Assembly (NCBI GenBank): GCA_902168105.1
Contig: CABHOY010000075.1
Coordinates: forward strand, 62,001-126,000
Length of the DNA stretch: 64,000 bases
DNA from: an uncultured Flavihumibacter sp.
Lineage (GTDB): Bacteria; Bacteroidota; Bacteroidia; Chitinophagales; Chitinophagaceae
Reading direction: 5' to 3'
The notes beneath the pieces were generated by a model that saw only the letters and a list, made by a program, of their open reading frames with translations, did not search any database and was not told where the DNA came from. A program made the position numbers and the translations under genes. Below, one piece after another: positions 7,437 through 16,029 of the stretch (the first letter of the stretch is position 1; the number at the start of each line of letters is the position of its first letter).

Positions 7437-8012
7437 CTACATCTTCCTGGTAAATTTGATCTCCATTGTCTTGAATTCCTTTCCGTCATTTACCATGTAC
7501 ATCTCCATAACATGGTTGTTGTCGTCGACAATCTTAAAGATCTCTTTAATACCCATATCTTTTCCTGTCATCGGATCTACCGTTTTGCCGGTGAATGTGA
7601 TAGATTTTGATGCGTCATCCCAGGTGCCTTCCGTATTCATAATGCCAGTGCCCATGTTGTCTACCCAGGAACTCTGGAATATTTTCTTTGCATTATCATA
7701 AGCTAGAAGACCATGACCTTCGAAAGGCATACCCATCATCGTACTTTTGTGAACGGATTCCTGGTAACGGCCACCAAGTATCATTTTGTTGACTGTAGTG
7801 CCGGTTGAAGTAGTAGGAGGCGCATCTGGCTTCATCCACATCTGCATATTGAAGCTCCATTCTCCGTCCGACTTGGCGATCATCTGGTGGACCTCGCCTG
7901 GGGTCATATAATCCATCCAGGCTTTTTCTTCATTAGACTGTGCCCGTGCGGAGGAATTAAGCAACAGAAAATTGAAGAGGAGAGAGGCTGAAAGTAACAA
8001 TAGACGTCTCAT
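7437..8012 (-). CDS. Secreted DUF1579 family protein
   Basis: The 191-residue protein begins with a clear signal peptide (hydrophobic stretch to about residue 24, ARAQ cleavage region). The mature part has the DUF1579 pattern: a start around YMTPGEVHQMIAKSDGEWSF, a GGRYQES strand, and GTWDDASKSITFTG followed by alternating strands. The family is a lipocalin-like beta barrel of unknown function. The gene lies against the nusG terminator and divergently from the transglutaminase gene, breaking the usual nusG-rplK junction. No function can be assigned from context. Confidence 0.8.
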   Translation of the reverse strand: MRRLLLLSASLLFNFLLLNSSARAQSNEEKAWMDYMTPGEVHQMIAKSDGEWSFNMQMWMKPDAPPTTSTGTTVNKMILGGRYQESVHKSTMMGMPFEGHGLLAYDNAKKIFQSSWVDNMGTGIMNTEGTWDDASKSITFTGKTVDPMTGKDMGIKEIFKIVDDNNHVMEMYMVNDGKEFKTMEIKFTRKM

Positions 8013-8124
8013 AATTGGTGGAGTTTTATCTAGACATAACGTTTAAGAACAGAGAAGGTTGTGTGAAGGCAAACCGCTAGTTTACCGATATTCATTAATT
8101 TTGAGGACATTTTTCGCTATACAT

Positions 8125-9333
8125 ATGAGAGTCGTTTATCTATTGTTAATTATTATCACATTATTTCCCGCATTATTATATGCTCAGCCCAGGGAGCGGG
8201 TTAGTACAGAACGTCCGGTGCCTGCAGCATTGGTAATACCGGATTCAGAACTGGCTACACCAGCTACGCTGAGTCATTATTTATCTGCAAATACAACTTC
8301 CCGGAAAGAATTTGTAAGGCAGTTGTATAGCTGGCTGGTGTGGAACATCGGTTATGACGTGACCAATATGTATAATCCGGATTATTATAAGGATACATTG
8401 GACGCTGCACTGAAAACATTAAATAACAGGGTAGGCGTTTGCCAGGGATATGCGAATTTGTATTACCTGGTATGTAAGGAAGCCGGCATTCCGGTGTACC
8501 TGATAGGAGGGTATACCAAAACATATAATAAGATCGACAACGCCAGTCATGCATGGATCGCAGTGCAGGTGGACAGTGTCTGGTATCTGACGGATCCTAC
8601 CTGGGGCGCCGGCGTACTGAACAACACTAAGTTTGTCAGGAAGCCCGTGGATAGTTATTTCCTGGTATCACCATCGTCTTTTGTATTAACGCACATGCCA
8701 TTTGATCCGTTGTGGCAACTGCTGGAGCATCCTTACAGGCACGATGAGTTCCCGGAGAAATTCCTGAAACCGGTAACCGGGCGTGCGGTATTTAACTATA
8801 AGGATTCGCTGGCAGCGTATGATGGAATGAAGGACGACCTGCTGAAATACCAACTGGTCATAAACAGGATCGAGGGTTACGGTATCACCAACCAGATGAT
8901 CAGCCATGAGCTGATGTATTATAAGAACCTGGTAAGATATATTGCAGAGAACCGGAAGGTAACAGCGGCGAACAGGGCAATAGACGATTTTAACAGGAGC
9001 AGCAACCAATATAACCGGGCGGTAAATCTGTTTAATGATTATGTGCAGTTCAAGAATAACCAGTTCAAGCCATCGAGACCGGACGGTGAGATCAGGGAGA
9101 TGGTGAATGCGATAGGTCGGAAACTGGCGGACAGTAGAAAGGGGCTGGCCGGATTGGACAGGAATGAGATGGCAATAAGGGGAAATATCAGTGAGCTGGA
9201 GGAGTCGCTGGGTTCATTAGAAAGGAAGGTCACCGAGGAGCGGGCGTTTGTGGATAAGTATATCAGGACAGGGAAGATGTTGAGAAAATCTTTATTTTAT
9301 AAGACGACATGGATGGGAATTCCAGTAAATTAA
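8125..9333 (+). CDS. Secreted transglutaminase-like cysteine protein
   Basis: The chosen ATG gives a 402-residue protein with a signal peptide (about residues 1-20, ending LLYAQ); a longer upstream frame is unlikely. The transglutaminase-like core has the Cys-His-Asp triad in order: Cys106 in VGVCQGYANLYY, His142 in NASHAWIAVQ, and Asp157 in YLTDPTWGAG. The region beyond about residue 240 is helical and charged with likely coiled coil. Such bacterial proteins are thought to be peptidases or cross-linkers in the envelope, with unknown substrate. Its place between nusG and rplK looks like an insertion in this lineage. Confidence 0.82.
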   Translation: MRVVYLLLIIITLFPALLYAQPRERVSTERPVPAALVIPDSELATPATLSHYLSANTTSRKEFVRQLYSWLVWNIGYDVTNMYNPDYYKDTLDAALKTLNNRVGVCQGYANLYYLVCKEAGIPVYLIGGYTKTYNKIDNASHAWIAVQVDSVWYLTDPTWGAGVLNNTKFVRKPVDSYFLVSPSSFVLTHMPFDPLWQLLEHPYRHDEFPEKFLKPVTGRAVFNYKDSLAAYDGMKDDLLKYQLVINRIEGYGITNQMISHELMYYKNLVRYIAENRKVTAANRAIDDFNRSSNQYNRAVNLFNDYVQFKNNQFKPSRPDGEIREMVNAIGRKLADSRKGLAGLDRNEMAIRGNISELEESLGSLERKVTEERAFVDKYIRTGKMLRKSLFYKTTWMGIPVN

Positions 9334-9481
9334 ATTAGATTTGTCATCAACCAGAAAGACATTGATACGCCCGAAAAGTTTTTACTGTTGGGTTAAGATA
9401 AAATAGTTTTGCAATAGAATTGTAAAATTTTACCCCTGAACTGATTATAATAGCAAAAAGAATGCCCGAAAGCAAATTCTT

Positions 9482-9513
9482 TTTGAGATTTAATACATTA
9501 TTATATACCTTTG
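9482..9513 (+). promoter_or_regulatory. Bacteroidota-type promoter for the rplK operon
   Basis: TTTG (9482-9485), a 20-nt spacer and a perfect TACCTTTG (9506-9513) match the consensus. It gives an 80-90 nt leader before rplK, where autoregulation by L1 is known in other bacteria. It supplies the ribosomal genes with a start of their own, now that they are separated from nusG. Confidence 0.8.
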
Positions 9514-9601
9514 CATCCCCTTTAAAAGGTATTTTTTTCTCCTTTTAGTTTTGGGAGTTTCGTCGAAGACGAGACGTTTTCACCAAATTAAACATTATAA
9601 C

Positions 9602-10045
9602 ATGGCAAAAGAGATCGCTACGTACGTGAAATTGCAGGTGAAGGGCGGCGCGGCCAACCCTGCTCCTCCGATCGGTCCCGCACTGGGTTCCAAAGGTGTG
9701 AACATCATGGAGTTCTGTAAGCAGTTCAATGCCCGTACCCAGGATAAAATGGGTAAGGTATTGCCTGTATTACTGACTGTTTACACTGACAAGTCTTTTG
9801 ATTTCGTAATTAAGACGCCTCCTGCCGCTGTACAGCTGCTGGAAGCTGCCAAATTGCAGAGTGGTTCCAAAGAGCCTAACCGTAATAAGGTTGGTAAGGT
9901 TACCTGGGCACAGATTGAAGCAATAGCTCAGGACAAAATGGCTGACCTGAACTGTTTCACAAAGGAAAGCGCCATGAAAATGGTAGCTGGTACTGCTCGT
10001 TCTATGGGTATAACAGTAGATGGTAACGCTCCCTGGGGCAATTAA
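9602..10045 (+). CDS. rplK: 50S ribosomal protein uL11
   Basis: uL11 forms the base of the L7/L12 stalk at the GTPase centre of the large subunit. The ATG at 9602 starts the normal MAKEIATYVKLQVKGGAANPAPPIGPALG N-terminus (start of that segment visible) and gives 147 residues; a longer frame upstream is only leader sequence. The N-terminal domain is followed by the C-terminal rRNA-binding domain ending in ARSMGITVDG. It is the first gene of rplK-rplA-rplJ-rplL-rpoB-rpoC. Confidence 0.97.
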   Translation: MAKEIATYVKLQVKGGAANPAPPIGPALGSKGVNIMEFCKQFNARTQDKMGKVLPVLLTVYTDKSFDFVIKTPPAAVQLLEAAKLQSGSKEPNRNKVGKVTWAQIEAIAQDKMADLNCFTKESAMKMVAGTARSMGITVDGNAPWGN

Positions 10046-10092
10046 TTGTGTCACCCTGTTGAACGCAGGTTAACTTTTTAAAACATTTTGCA

Positions 10093-10782
10093 ATGGCAAC
10101 TAAGAAAAGAAAAGCAGCCGATACAAAGGTGGACAAGAACAAGGTTTATAGCCTGAAAGAAGCTTCCACACTTGTAAAAGATATTAACTGCACTAAATTC
10201 GACAGTTCTGTCGATATACATATCCGTCTGGGCGTAGATCCTAAGAAAGCAGACCAAGCTATCCGTGGTTCCGTAACGCTTCCACATGGTACTGGTAAAA
10301 CAAAGCGCGTACTGGTTCTTTGCACTCCTGATAAAGAAGCTGCAGCGAAAGAAGCCGGTGCTGATTTTGTTGGTCTGGATGAATTTATCCAGAAGATTGA
10401 AGGTGGTTGGACTGATATCGATGTAATCGTAGCTACACCAGCTGTAATGCCTAAGATCGGTAAACTGGGTAAGATCCTGGGTCCACGTAACCTGATGCCG
10501 AACCCTAAGACAGGTACTGTTACTAATGATGTAGCAGCTGCTGTTAACGAGGTTAAAGGCGGTAAGATCACCTTCAAGGTGGACAAAGCAGGTATCATCC
10601 ACGCTTCTATTGGCCGTGTATCATTTGCTTCTGACAAGATCGAACAGAATTCTCAGGAGTTGATCAACGCTATCATCAAGCTGAAACCAGCTACAGCGAA
10701 AGGTACTTACCTGAAAGGACTGTCTATGGCGAGCACAATGAGCCCGAGCATTACAGTTGACACAAAATCTGTTCAAAACTAA
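10093..10782 (+). CDS. rplA: 50S ribosomal protein uL1
   Basis: uL1 builds the L1 stalk at the ribosomal E site and represses its own operon in other bacteria. The 229-residue protein is of normal length. It has the two-domain pattern with the conserved VDIHIRLGVDPKKADQ segment near residue 40, GKILGPRNLMPNPKTGTV in the middle, and a C-terminal MASTMSPSITVD. It lies 47 bp after rplK in the same operon. Confidence 0.98.
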   Translation: MATKKRKAADTKVDKNKVYSLKEASTLVKDINCTKFDSSVDIHIRLGVDPKKADQAIRGSVTLPHGTGKTKRVLVLCTPDKEAAAKEAGADFVGLDEFIQKIEGGWTDIDVIVATPAVMPKIGKLGKILGPRNLMPNPKTGTVTNDVAAAVNEVKGGKITFKVDKAGIIHASIGRVSFASDKIEQNSQELINAIIKLKPATAKGTYLKGLSMASTMSPSITVDTKSVQN

Positions 10783-10827
10783 TGATTGGCCGGTAGTATC
10801 AGGCAAATCAACAAATTGACAAAAGCT

Positions 10828-11355
10828 ATGAACAAAGATCAAAAAAATGAAGCGATTGAACTGCTGAAAAGCAAGTTCTCTCAATATAACAACTTCTACA
10901 TCACTAACACCGAGTCTCTGACCGTTGCACAGGTGAACAACCTGAGAAAGGTTTGTTTTGACAAGAATGTGGAAATGAAGGTGGCTAAGAACACCCTGAT
11001 CCGTAAGGCACTGGAATCTCTGGACAGCGAGAAATATTCAGGTGTATTTGATGCACTGAACGGCGTTACTGCGCTGATGTTCTCTGACAGCCCTAAAGAA
11101 CCAGCTCTGATCATCTCTACTTTCCGTAAGGAAAATAAGAAAACAGAAAAGCCTGAACTGAAAGCAGCATTCGTAGGTGATGAAATTTACACTGGCGATG
11201 CTCAACTGGCTAACCTGGTGAAGATCAAGACCAAGAACGAACTCATTGGAGACGTTATCGGTCTGTTGCAATCTCCTGCAAAACGCGTTCTCGCTGGTTT
11301 GCTTGAGAAAGCTAAGAAAGAAGGTGCTGGCGCAGAAGCACCTGCAGCTGAGTAA
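10828..11355 (+). CDS. rplJ: 50S ribosomal protein uL10
   Basis: uL10 anchors L7/L12 dimers to the ribosomal stalk. I chose the ATG at 10828 (175 residues, MNKDQKNEAIELLKSKF) because it matches the usual Bacteroidota N-terminus and length. An in-frame TTG at 10786 would add 14 residues and lies 3 bp after rplA. The rRNA-binding domain includes AKNTLIRKAL, and the C-terminal helix for L12 binding ends in a Glu/Ala-rich tail. Confidence 0.93.
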   Translation: MNKDQKNEAIELLKSKFSQYNNFYITNTESLTVAQVNNLRKVCFDKNVEMKVAKNTLIRKALESLDSEKYSGVFDALNGVTALMFSDSPKEPALIISTFRKENKKTEKPELKAAFVGDEIYTGDAQLANLVKIKTKNELIGDVIGLLQSPAKRVLAGLLEKAKKEGAGAEAPAAE

Positions 11356-11451
11356 TTGGCTGAAAGCCTTAACGGGCGCGCAAAACAACACTGGCTTCCA
11401 AGTCACAATATAAATTATTACAATACTTAAAATTCTTAAAAACATTATACA

Positions 11452-11823
11452 ATGGCAGACGTTAAAGCATTAGCCGAACAATTAGTAGGTTTAACTGTTA
11501 AGGAAGTACAAGAACTGGCAGATTTCCTGAAATCTGAATACGGTATCGAACCAGCTGCTGCTGCAGTTGTAGTTTCAAACGATGGTGGTGGCGCTGCTGC
11601 TGCTGAAGAAAAAACTGCCTTCAACGTTATCCTGAAAAGTGCAGGTGCTAGCAAACTGAACGTAGTTAAGATCGTTAAAGATCTGACCGGTCTTGGTCTG
11701 AAAGAAGCTAAGGAACTGGTAGACGGTGCGCCTAAACCACTGAAAGAAGGCGTTTCCAAAGCTGAAGCAGAAGATCTGAAAGCTAAGCTGACAGAAGCTG
11801 GTGCTGAAGTTGAAATTCAGTAA
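11452..11823 (+). CDS. rplL: 50S ribosomal protein bL12 (L7/L12)
   Basis: The 123-residue acidic protein is the stalk protein L7/L12, which recruits translational GTPases. It has the N-terminal dimerisation helices (LAEQLVGLTVKEVQELADFL), an Ala/Gly-rich hinge around residues 35-52, and the C-terminal domain with VKIVKDLTGLGLKEAKELVD and the family ending. It is separated from rpoB by a leader with a strong hairpin. Confidence 0.98.
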   Translation: MADVKALAEQLVGLTVKEVQELADFLKSEYGIEPAAAAVVVSNDGGGAAAAEEKTAFNVILKSAGASKLNVVKIVKDLTGLGLKEAKELVDGAPKPLKEGVSKAEAEDLKAKLTEAGAEVEIQ

Positions 11824-11853
11824 TTCTTTGCTTAAAGGATACCTCTTTATAAA

Positions 11854-11882
11854 GGTCAAAAGTGCTTCTGGCACTTTTGGCC
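11854..11882 (+). terminator. Hairpin attenuator between rplL and rpoB
   Basis: A 12-bp stem (11854-11865 with 11871-11882, one G-T wobble) with a 5-nt loop is followed by a pyrimidine-rich but interrupted tract. This is the usual place for a partial terminator that lowers rpoBC transcription relative to the ribosomal genes. Confidence 0.65.
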
Positions 11883-12071
11883 TTCTTCCCTTTGGGAAAG
11901 TGTCTTTTCGGAGCGTCAAAAAGGGGGAATCACCAGGTTCGGTGGATTTGACACACACAGAGAAGACAAGAATTTTTGAGGGTATTTGGCAAAGATGTCT
12001 TAATTTCCCCGATTCATGTTGTGATTTGCTTCACAATATTATATAAGTTAATATAACTGCTAACTTCGAAT

Positions 12072-15000
12072 ATGTCTCTAAAAAAAGCCCAAACAAACGA
12101 AAGAGTAAATTTTGGAAAGATCAAACAAGTTACTGAGACACCGGATCTGTTGGCTATCCAAATCCAATCTTTCAAGGATTTCTTCCAGTTAGAAACCACA
12201 CCAGACAAACGTAACAATGAAGGCCTTTTTAAAGTATTTAAGGAGAACTTCCCGATTACAGATACCCGTAACATCTTTAATCTGGAGTTTCTGGACTACT
12301 TTGTAGACCCTCCGCGATATACTATAGAGGAATGTATTGAACGTGGGCTTACCTATTCAGTACCGCTGAAGGCGAAATTACGCCTGAGCTGTAATGATGA
12401 GGAACACGTTGACTTCCAGACGATTGTGCAGGACGTATTCCTCGGGAATATACCCTACATGACCCCTAGAGGTACATTCGTGATAAATGGTGCAGAGCGC
12501 GTGGTAGTTTCTCAGCTCCATCGTTCTCCTGGTGTATTCTTCGGACAGTCCATACATCCAAACGGTACCAAGATCTACTCTGCAAGGGTGATTCCGTTTA
12601 AAGGGGCCTGGATGGAGTTTGCAACTGACATTAACAATGTGATGTACGCTTACATCGACCGTAAGAAGAAGTTCCCGGTAACTACCCTTCTGCGTGCGAT
12701 CGGCTACGAAACAGATAAGGACATCCTGCAGCTCTTTGGCATGGCTGACGAAGTAAAAGCAGACAAGAAGAGCCTGGAAAAATATGCCGGTAAGAAACTG
12801 GGTGCACGCGTACTCAGGAGCTGGGTTGAAGATTTCGTAGATGAAGATACCGGTGAGGTAGTGAGCATTGAGCGTAATGAGATCATGCTGGAACGTGACA
12901 GTATCCTGGACGAAGCGAATATCGAGACGATCGTGGATATGGGCGTGAAAAGCGTATTTGTGCAGAAAGAAGAGGTGAGCGGCGACTTCTCCATCATTTA
13001 CAATACTTTAAATAAAGATACATCTAACTCCGAGCTGGAAGCCGTTCAGCACATCTACCGCCAGTTGCGTGGTGCCGATGCGCCGGATGATGAAACAGCA
13101 AGGGGTATCATCGATAAATTATTCTTCTCTGACAAGCGTTATGACCTCGGAGATGTAGGCCGTTATAAGATCAACAGGAAACTGGGTCTGCCTACACCGC
13201 TGAACATGAAGGTGCTGACCAAAGAAGATATCATCGCGATCATCAAATACCTGGTACAGCTCACCAACAGTAAGGCGGAGATCGATGACATCGATCACCT
13301 GTCCAATCGTAGGGTACGTACCGTGGGCGAACAGTTATATGCGCAGTTCGGCGTTGGTCTGGCCCGTATGGCCCGTACCATCCGTGAAAGAATGAACGTT
13401 CGTGATAATGAGGTGTTCACTCCGGTGGACCTGATCAATGCAAGGACACTGTCTTCCGTAATCAACTCCTTCTTCGGTACCAGCCAGCTGAGCCAGTTCC
13501 TGGATCAGACTAACCCGCTGTCAGAGATCACGCACAAACGTCGTATCTCCGCACTCGGACCCGGTGGTCTTAGCCGTGAAAGAGCAGGTTTCGAGGTGCG
13601 TGACGTACACTATAGCCACTACGGCCGTCTGTGTACTATCGAAACACCGGAAGGTCCGAACATCGGTCTGATCTCTACTCTTTGCGTACACGCGAAAGTT
13701 AACGACATGGGCTTTATCGAAACACCTTACCGTAAGGTGCATGATGGTAAAGTTGACATGGATAAAGTGCAGTTCCTGAGTGCTGAAGAAGAAGATTCCG
13801 TGAAGATCGCACAGGCAAACGCACCATTGGACGAAGTTGGAAACTTCATCAATGATAAGGTGAAATCCCGTGAAACCGGCGACTTCCCTATTCTTGACAG
13901 GGGCGAAGTTGAATACATGGACGTTGCTCCGAACCAGATCGTGGGTCTGAGTGCTTCCCTGATCCCGTTCCTTGAACATGATGATGCCAACCGTGCTTTG
14001 ATGGGATCGAACATGCAACGTCAGGCAGTACCGCTGATCAACCCTCAGGTGCCTATCGTAGGTACCGGTCTGGAAGGTAAAGCAGCACGTGACTCCCGTT
14101 TGCAGATCACTTCTGAAGGTAAAGGTGTGGTTGAATTCGTGGATGCAAATGAAATTCATGTTCGTTATGAGCGTGATGAAATGCAGAAACTGGTGTCATT
14201 TGAAGATGACCTGAAAATATATCAGCTGACCAAGTTCGTTAAAACCAACCAGAGCACCTGTATCAACCTGCGTCCTGCAGTTAAGAAAGGACAGCAGCTG
14301 GTAGAAGGAGACTTCCTGACAGAAGGCTACGCTACCCGTGGTGGTGAACTGGCGCTGGGCCGTAACATGAAAGTGGCGTTCATGCCATGGAAAGGTTACA
14401 ACTTTGAGGATGCGATCGTAATCTCTGAACGTGTAGGACGTGAAGACCTCTTCACCTCTATCCACATCGACGAATACGAGCTGGAAGTACGTGATACGAA
14501 ACTGGGTGAGGAAGAACTGACCCCGGATATTCCGAACGTAAGTGAAGAAGCTACCAAAGATCTGGACCAGAACGGTATCATCCGTGTTGGTGCGCACATT
14601 AAAGAAGGAGATATCCTGATCGGTAAGATCACCCCACGTGGTGAATCTGATCCTTCTCCGGAAGAAAAACTGTTGCGTGCGATCTTCGGTGACAAGGCTT
14701 CTGATGCGAAAGATGCTTCCCTGAAGGCGCCTCCAAGCACAGAAGGTGTGGTAATTGACAAGAAACTGTTCAGCCGCGCCAAGAAAGATAAGAACTCCAA
14801 GACCCGTGAAAAAGCGGCCCTGGAGAAACTGGAAAAAGTACACCAGAAGAACGAAGAAGATCTGTTGGAAGTGTTGATGAGTAAGTTGCTGACACTGCTG
14901 AAGGATAAAACCTCTCAGGGTATTACTAACACTTACGGTGAAGTATTGATCTCCAAAGGCTCCAAGTTCTCTGCGAAGAACCTTGCTAACATCGACTTCC

Positions 15001-15881
15001 AGAATGTGAATCCGCTTGGCTGGACTACCGACGAGGTAACCAACGATCAGATCAACACCCTGTTGCACAACTATAACATCAAGTACAATGAAGAACTGGG
15101 ACGTTACAAACGTGAGAAGTTCAACATCTCAATTGGTGATGAGTTGCCAGCTGGCGTACTGAAACTGGCGAAGGTATACCTGGCCAGCAAACGTAAGTTG
15201 AAAGTAGGTGATAAGATGGCGGGCCGTCACGGTAACAAGGGTATTGTTGCTAAGATCGTGCGTGATGAAGACATGCCATTCCTGGAAGACGGTACACCGG
15301 TAGATATCGTACTGAACCCATTGGGCGTACCTTCCCGTATGAACCTTGGACAGATCTACGAAACAGTACTGGGTTGGGCTGGTCTGAAACTGGGAGTGAG
15401 GTTTGCAACGCCAATCTTTGATGGTGCTACTACAGAAGAAATAGCCGACTATATCACTGAAGCAGGTTTACCAAGCTTCGGCCATACTTACCTGTATGAT
15501 GGCGAAACCGGTGAGCGTTTCCACCAGAAAGCTACCGTGGGTGTTATCTACATGCTTAAACTGAGCCACATGGTTGACGACAAGATGCACGCCCGTTCTA
15601 TCGGACCGTACAGTCTCATCACACAACAGCCGTTGGGTGGTAAGGCGCAGTTCGGTGGTCAGCGTTTTGGTGAGATGGAGGTGTGGGCTCTGGAAGCATA
15701 CGGTGCATCCAACATCCTGCAGGAGCTGTTAACCATTAAGTCTGATGACATTGTAGGCCGTGCCAAAGCATATGAGTCTATCGTTAAAGGCGATAACATT
15801 CCAAAAGCAGGCGTACCGGAGTCATTCAATGTATTGATACATGAGCTCCGCGGTCTGGGTCTGGATTTGAAATTTGATTAA
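12072..15881 (+). CDS. rpoB: DNA-directed RNA polymerase subunit beta
   Basis: This is the 1269-residue beta subunit of RNA polymerase. The rifampicin-binding cluster is readable at about residues 468-505 as SQLSQFLDQTNPLSEITHKR plus RISALGPGG. The residues equivalent to E. coli Asp516, His526 and Ser531 are all present, so no common resistance change is visible. Later landmarks are KMAGRHGNKG in the active-site region and the C-terminal ELRGLGLDLKFD that packs on beta-prime. The insert around residues 890-960 (Lys/Glu-rich) is typical of a lineage-specific region. It is followed by rpoC after a 148-bp spacer. Confidence 0.99.
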   Translation: MSLKKAQTNERVNFGKIKQVTETPDLLAIQIQSFKDFFQLETTPDKRNNEGLFKVFKENFPITDTRNIFNLEFLDYFVDPPRYTIEECIERGLTYSVPLKAKLRLSCNDEEHVDFQTIVQDVFLGNIPYMTPRGTFVINGAERVVVSQLHRSPGVFFGQSIHPNGTKIYSARVIPFKGAWMEFATDINNVMYAYIDRKKKFPVTTLLRAIGYETDKDILQLFGMADEVKADKKSLEKYAGKKLGARVLRSWVEDFVDEDTGEVVSIERNEIMLERDSILDEANIETIVDMGVKSVFVQKEEVSGDFSIIYNTLNKDTSNSELEAVQHIYRQLRGADAPDDETARGIIDKLFFSDKRYDLGDVGRYKINRKLGLPTPLNMKVLTKEDIIAIIKYLVQLTNSKAEIDDIDHLSNRRVRTVGEQLYAQFGVGLARMARTIRERMNVRDNEVFTPVDLINARTLSSVINSFFGTSQLSQFLDQTNPLSEITHKRRISALGPGGLSRERAGFEVRDVHYSHYGRLCTIETPEGPNIGLISTLCVHAKVNDMGFIETPYRKVHDGKVDMDKVQFLSAEEEDSVKIAQANAPLDEVGNFINDKVKSRETGDFPILDRGEVEYMDVAPNQIVGLSASLIPFLEHDDANRALMGSNMQRQAVPLINPQVPIVGTGLEGKAARDSRLQITSEGKGVVEFVDANEIHVRYERDEMQKLVSFEDDLKIYQLTKFVKTNQSTCINLRPAVKKGQQLVEGDFLTEGYATRGGELALGRNMKVAFMPWKGYNFEDAIVISERVGREDLFTSIHIDEYELEVRDTKLGEEELTPDIPNVSEEATKDLDQNGIIRVGAHIKEGDILIGKITPRGESDPSPEEKLLRAIFGDKASDAKDASLKAPPSTEGVVIDKKLFSRAKKDKNSKTREKAALEKLEKVHQKNEEDLLEVLMSKLLTLLKDKTSQGITNTYGEVLISKGSKFSAKNLANIDFQNVNPLGWTTDEVTNDQINTLLHNYNIKYNEELGRYKREKFNISIGDELPAGVLKLAKVYLASKRKLKVGDKMAGRHGNKGIVAKIVRDEDMPFLEDGTPVDIVLNPLGVPSRMNLGQIYETVLGWAGLKLGVRFATPIFDGATTEEIADYITEAGLPSFGHTYLYDGETGERFHQKATVGVIYMLKLSHMVDDKMHARSIGPYSLITQQPLGGKAQFGGQRFGEMEVWALEAYGASNILQELLTIKSDDIVGRAKAYESIVKGDNIPKAGVPESFNVLIHELRGLGLDLKFD

Positions 15882-15900
15882 TATTAGTCCATAAGTTGAT

Positions 15901-15938
15901 GGTCCATAGTCTTTAGCAGTCGCTTTGGACTATGGGCC
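15901..15938 (+). repeat. Inverted repeat in the rpoB-rpoC spacer
   Basis: GGTCCATAGTC (15901-15911) pairs with 15928-15938 (one wobble) around a 16-nt loop. TTAGGCTTTAG follows rather than a T-tract, so it may be a processing or weak pausing hairpin rather than a terminator. Confidence 0.5.
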
Positions 15939-16029
15939 TTAGGCTTTAGATAATCAGACACGGTCTCCATGGACGTTGTCTATGACCCGCGGACTGAATA
16001 ACATGTGAATTTTCTTTAAACAACATACA

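Noticed and set aside
14196..15068. 290-codon open frame opposite rpoB
   Set aside because: Shadow of rpoB; amino acid composition (Phe/Arg/Gln-rich) is that of an antisense frame.
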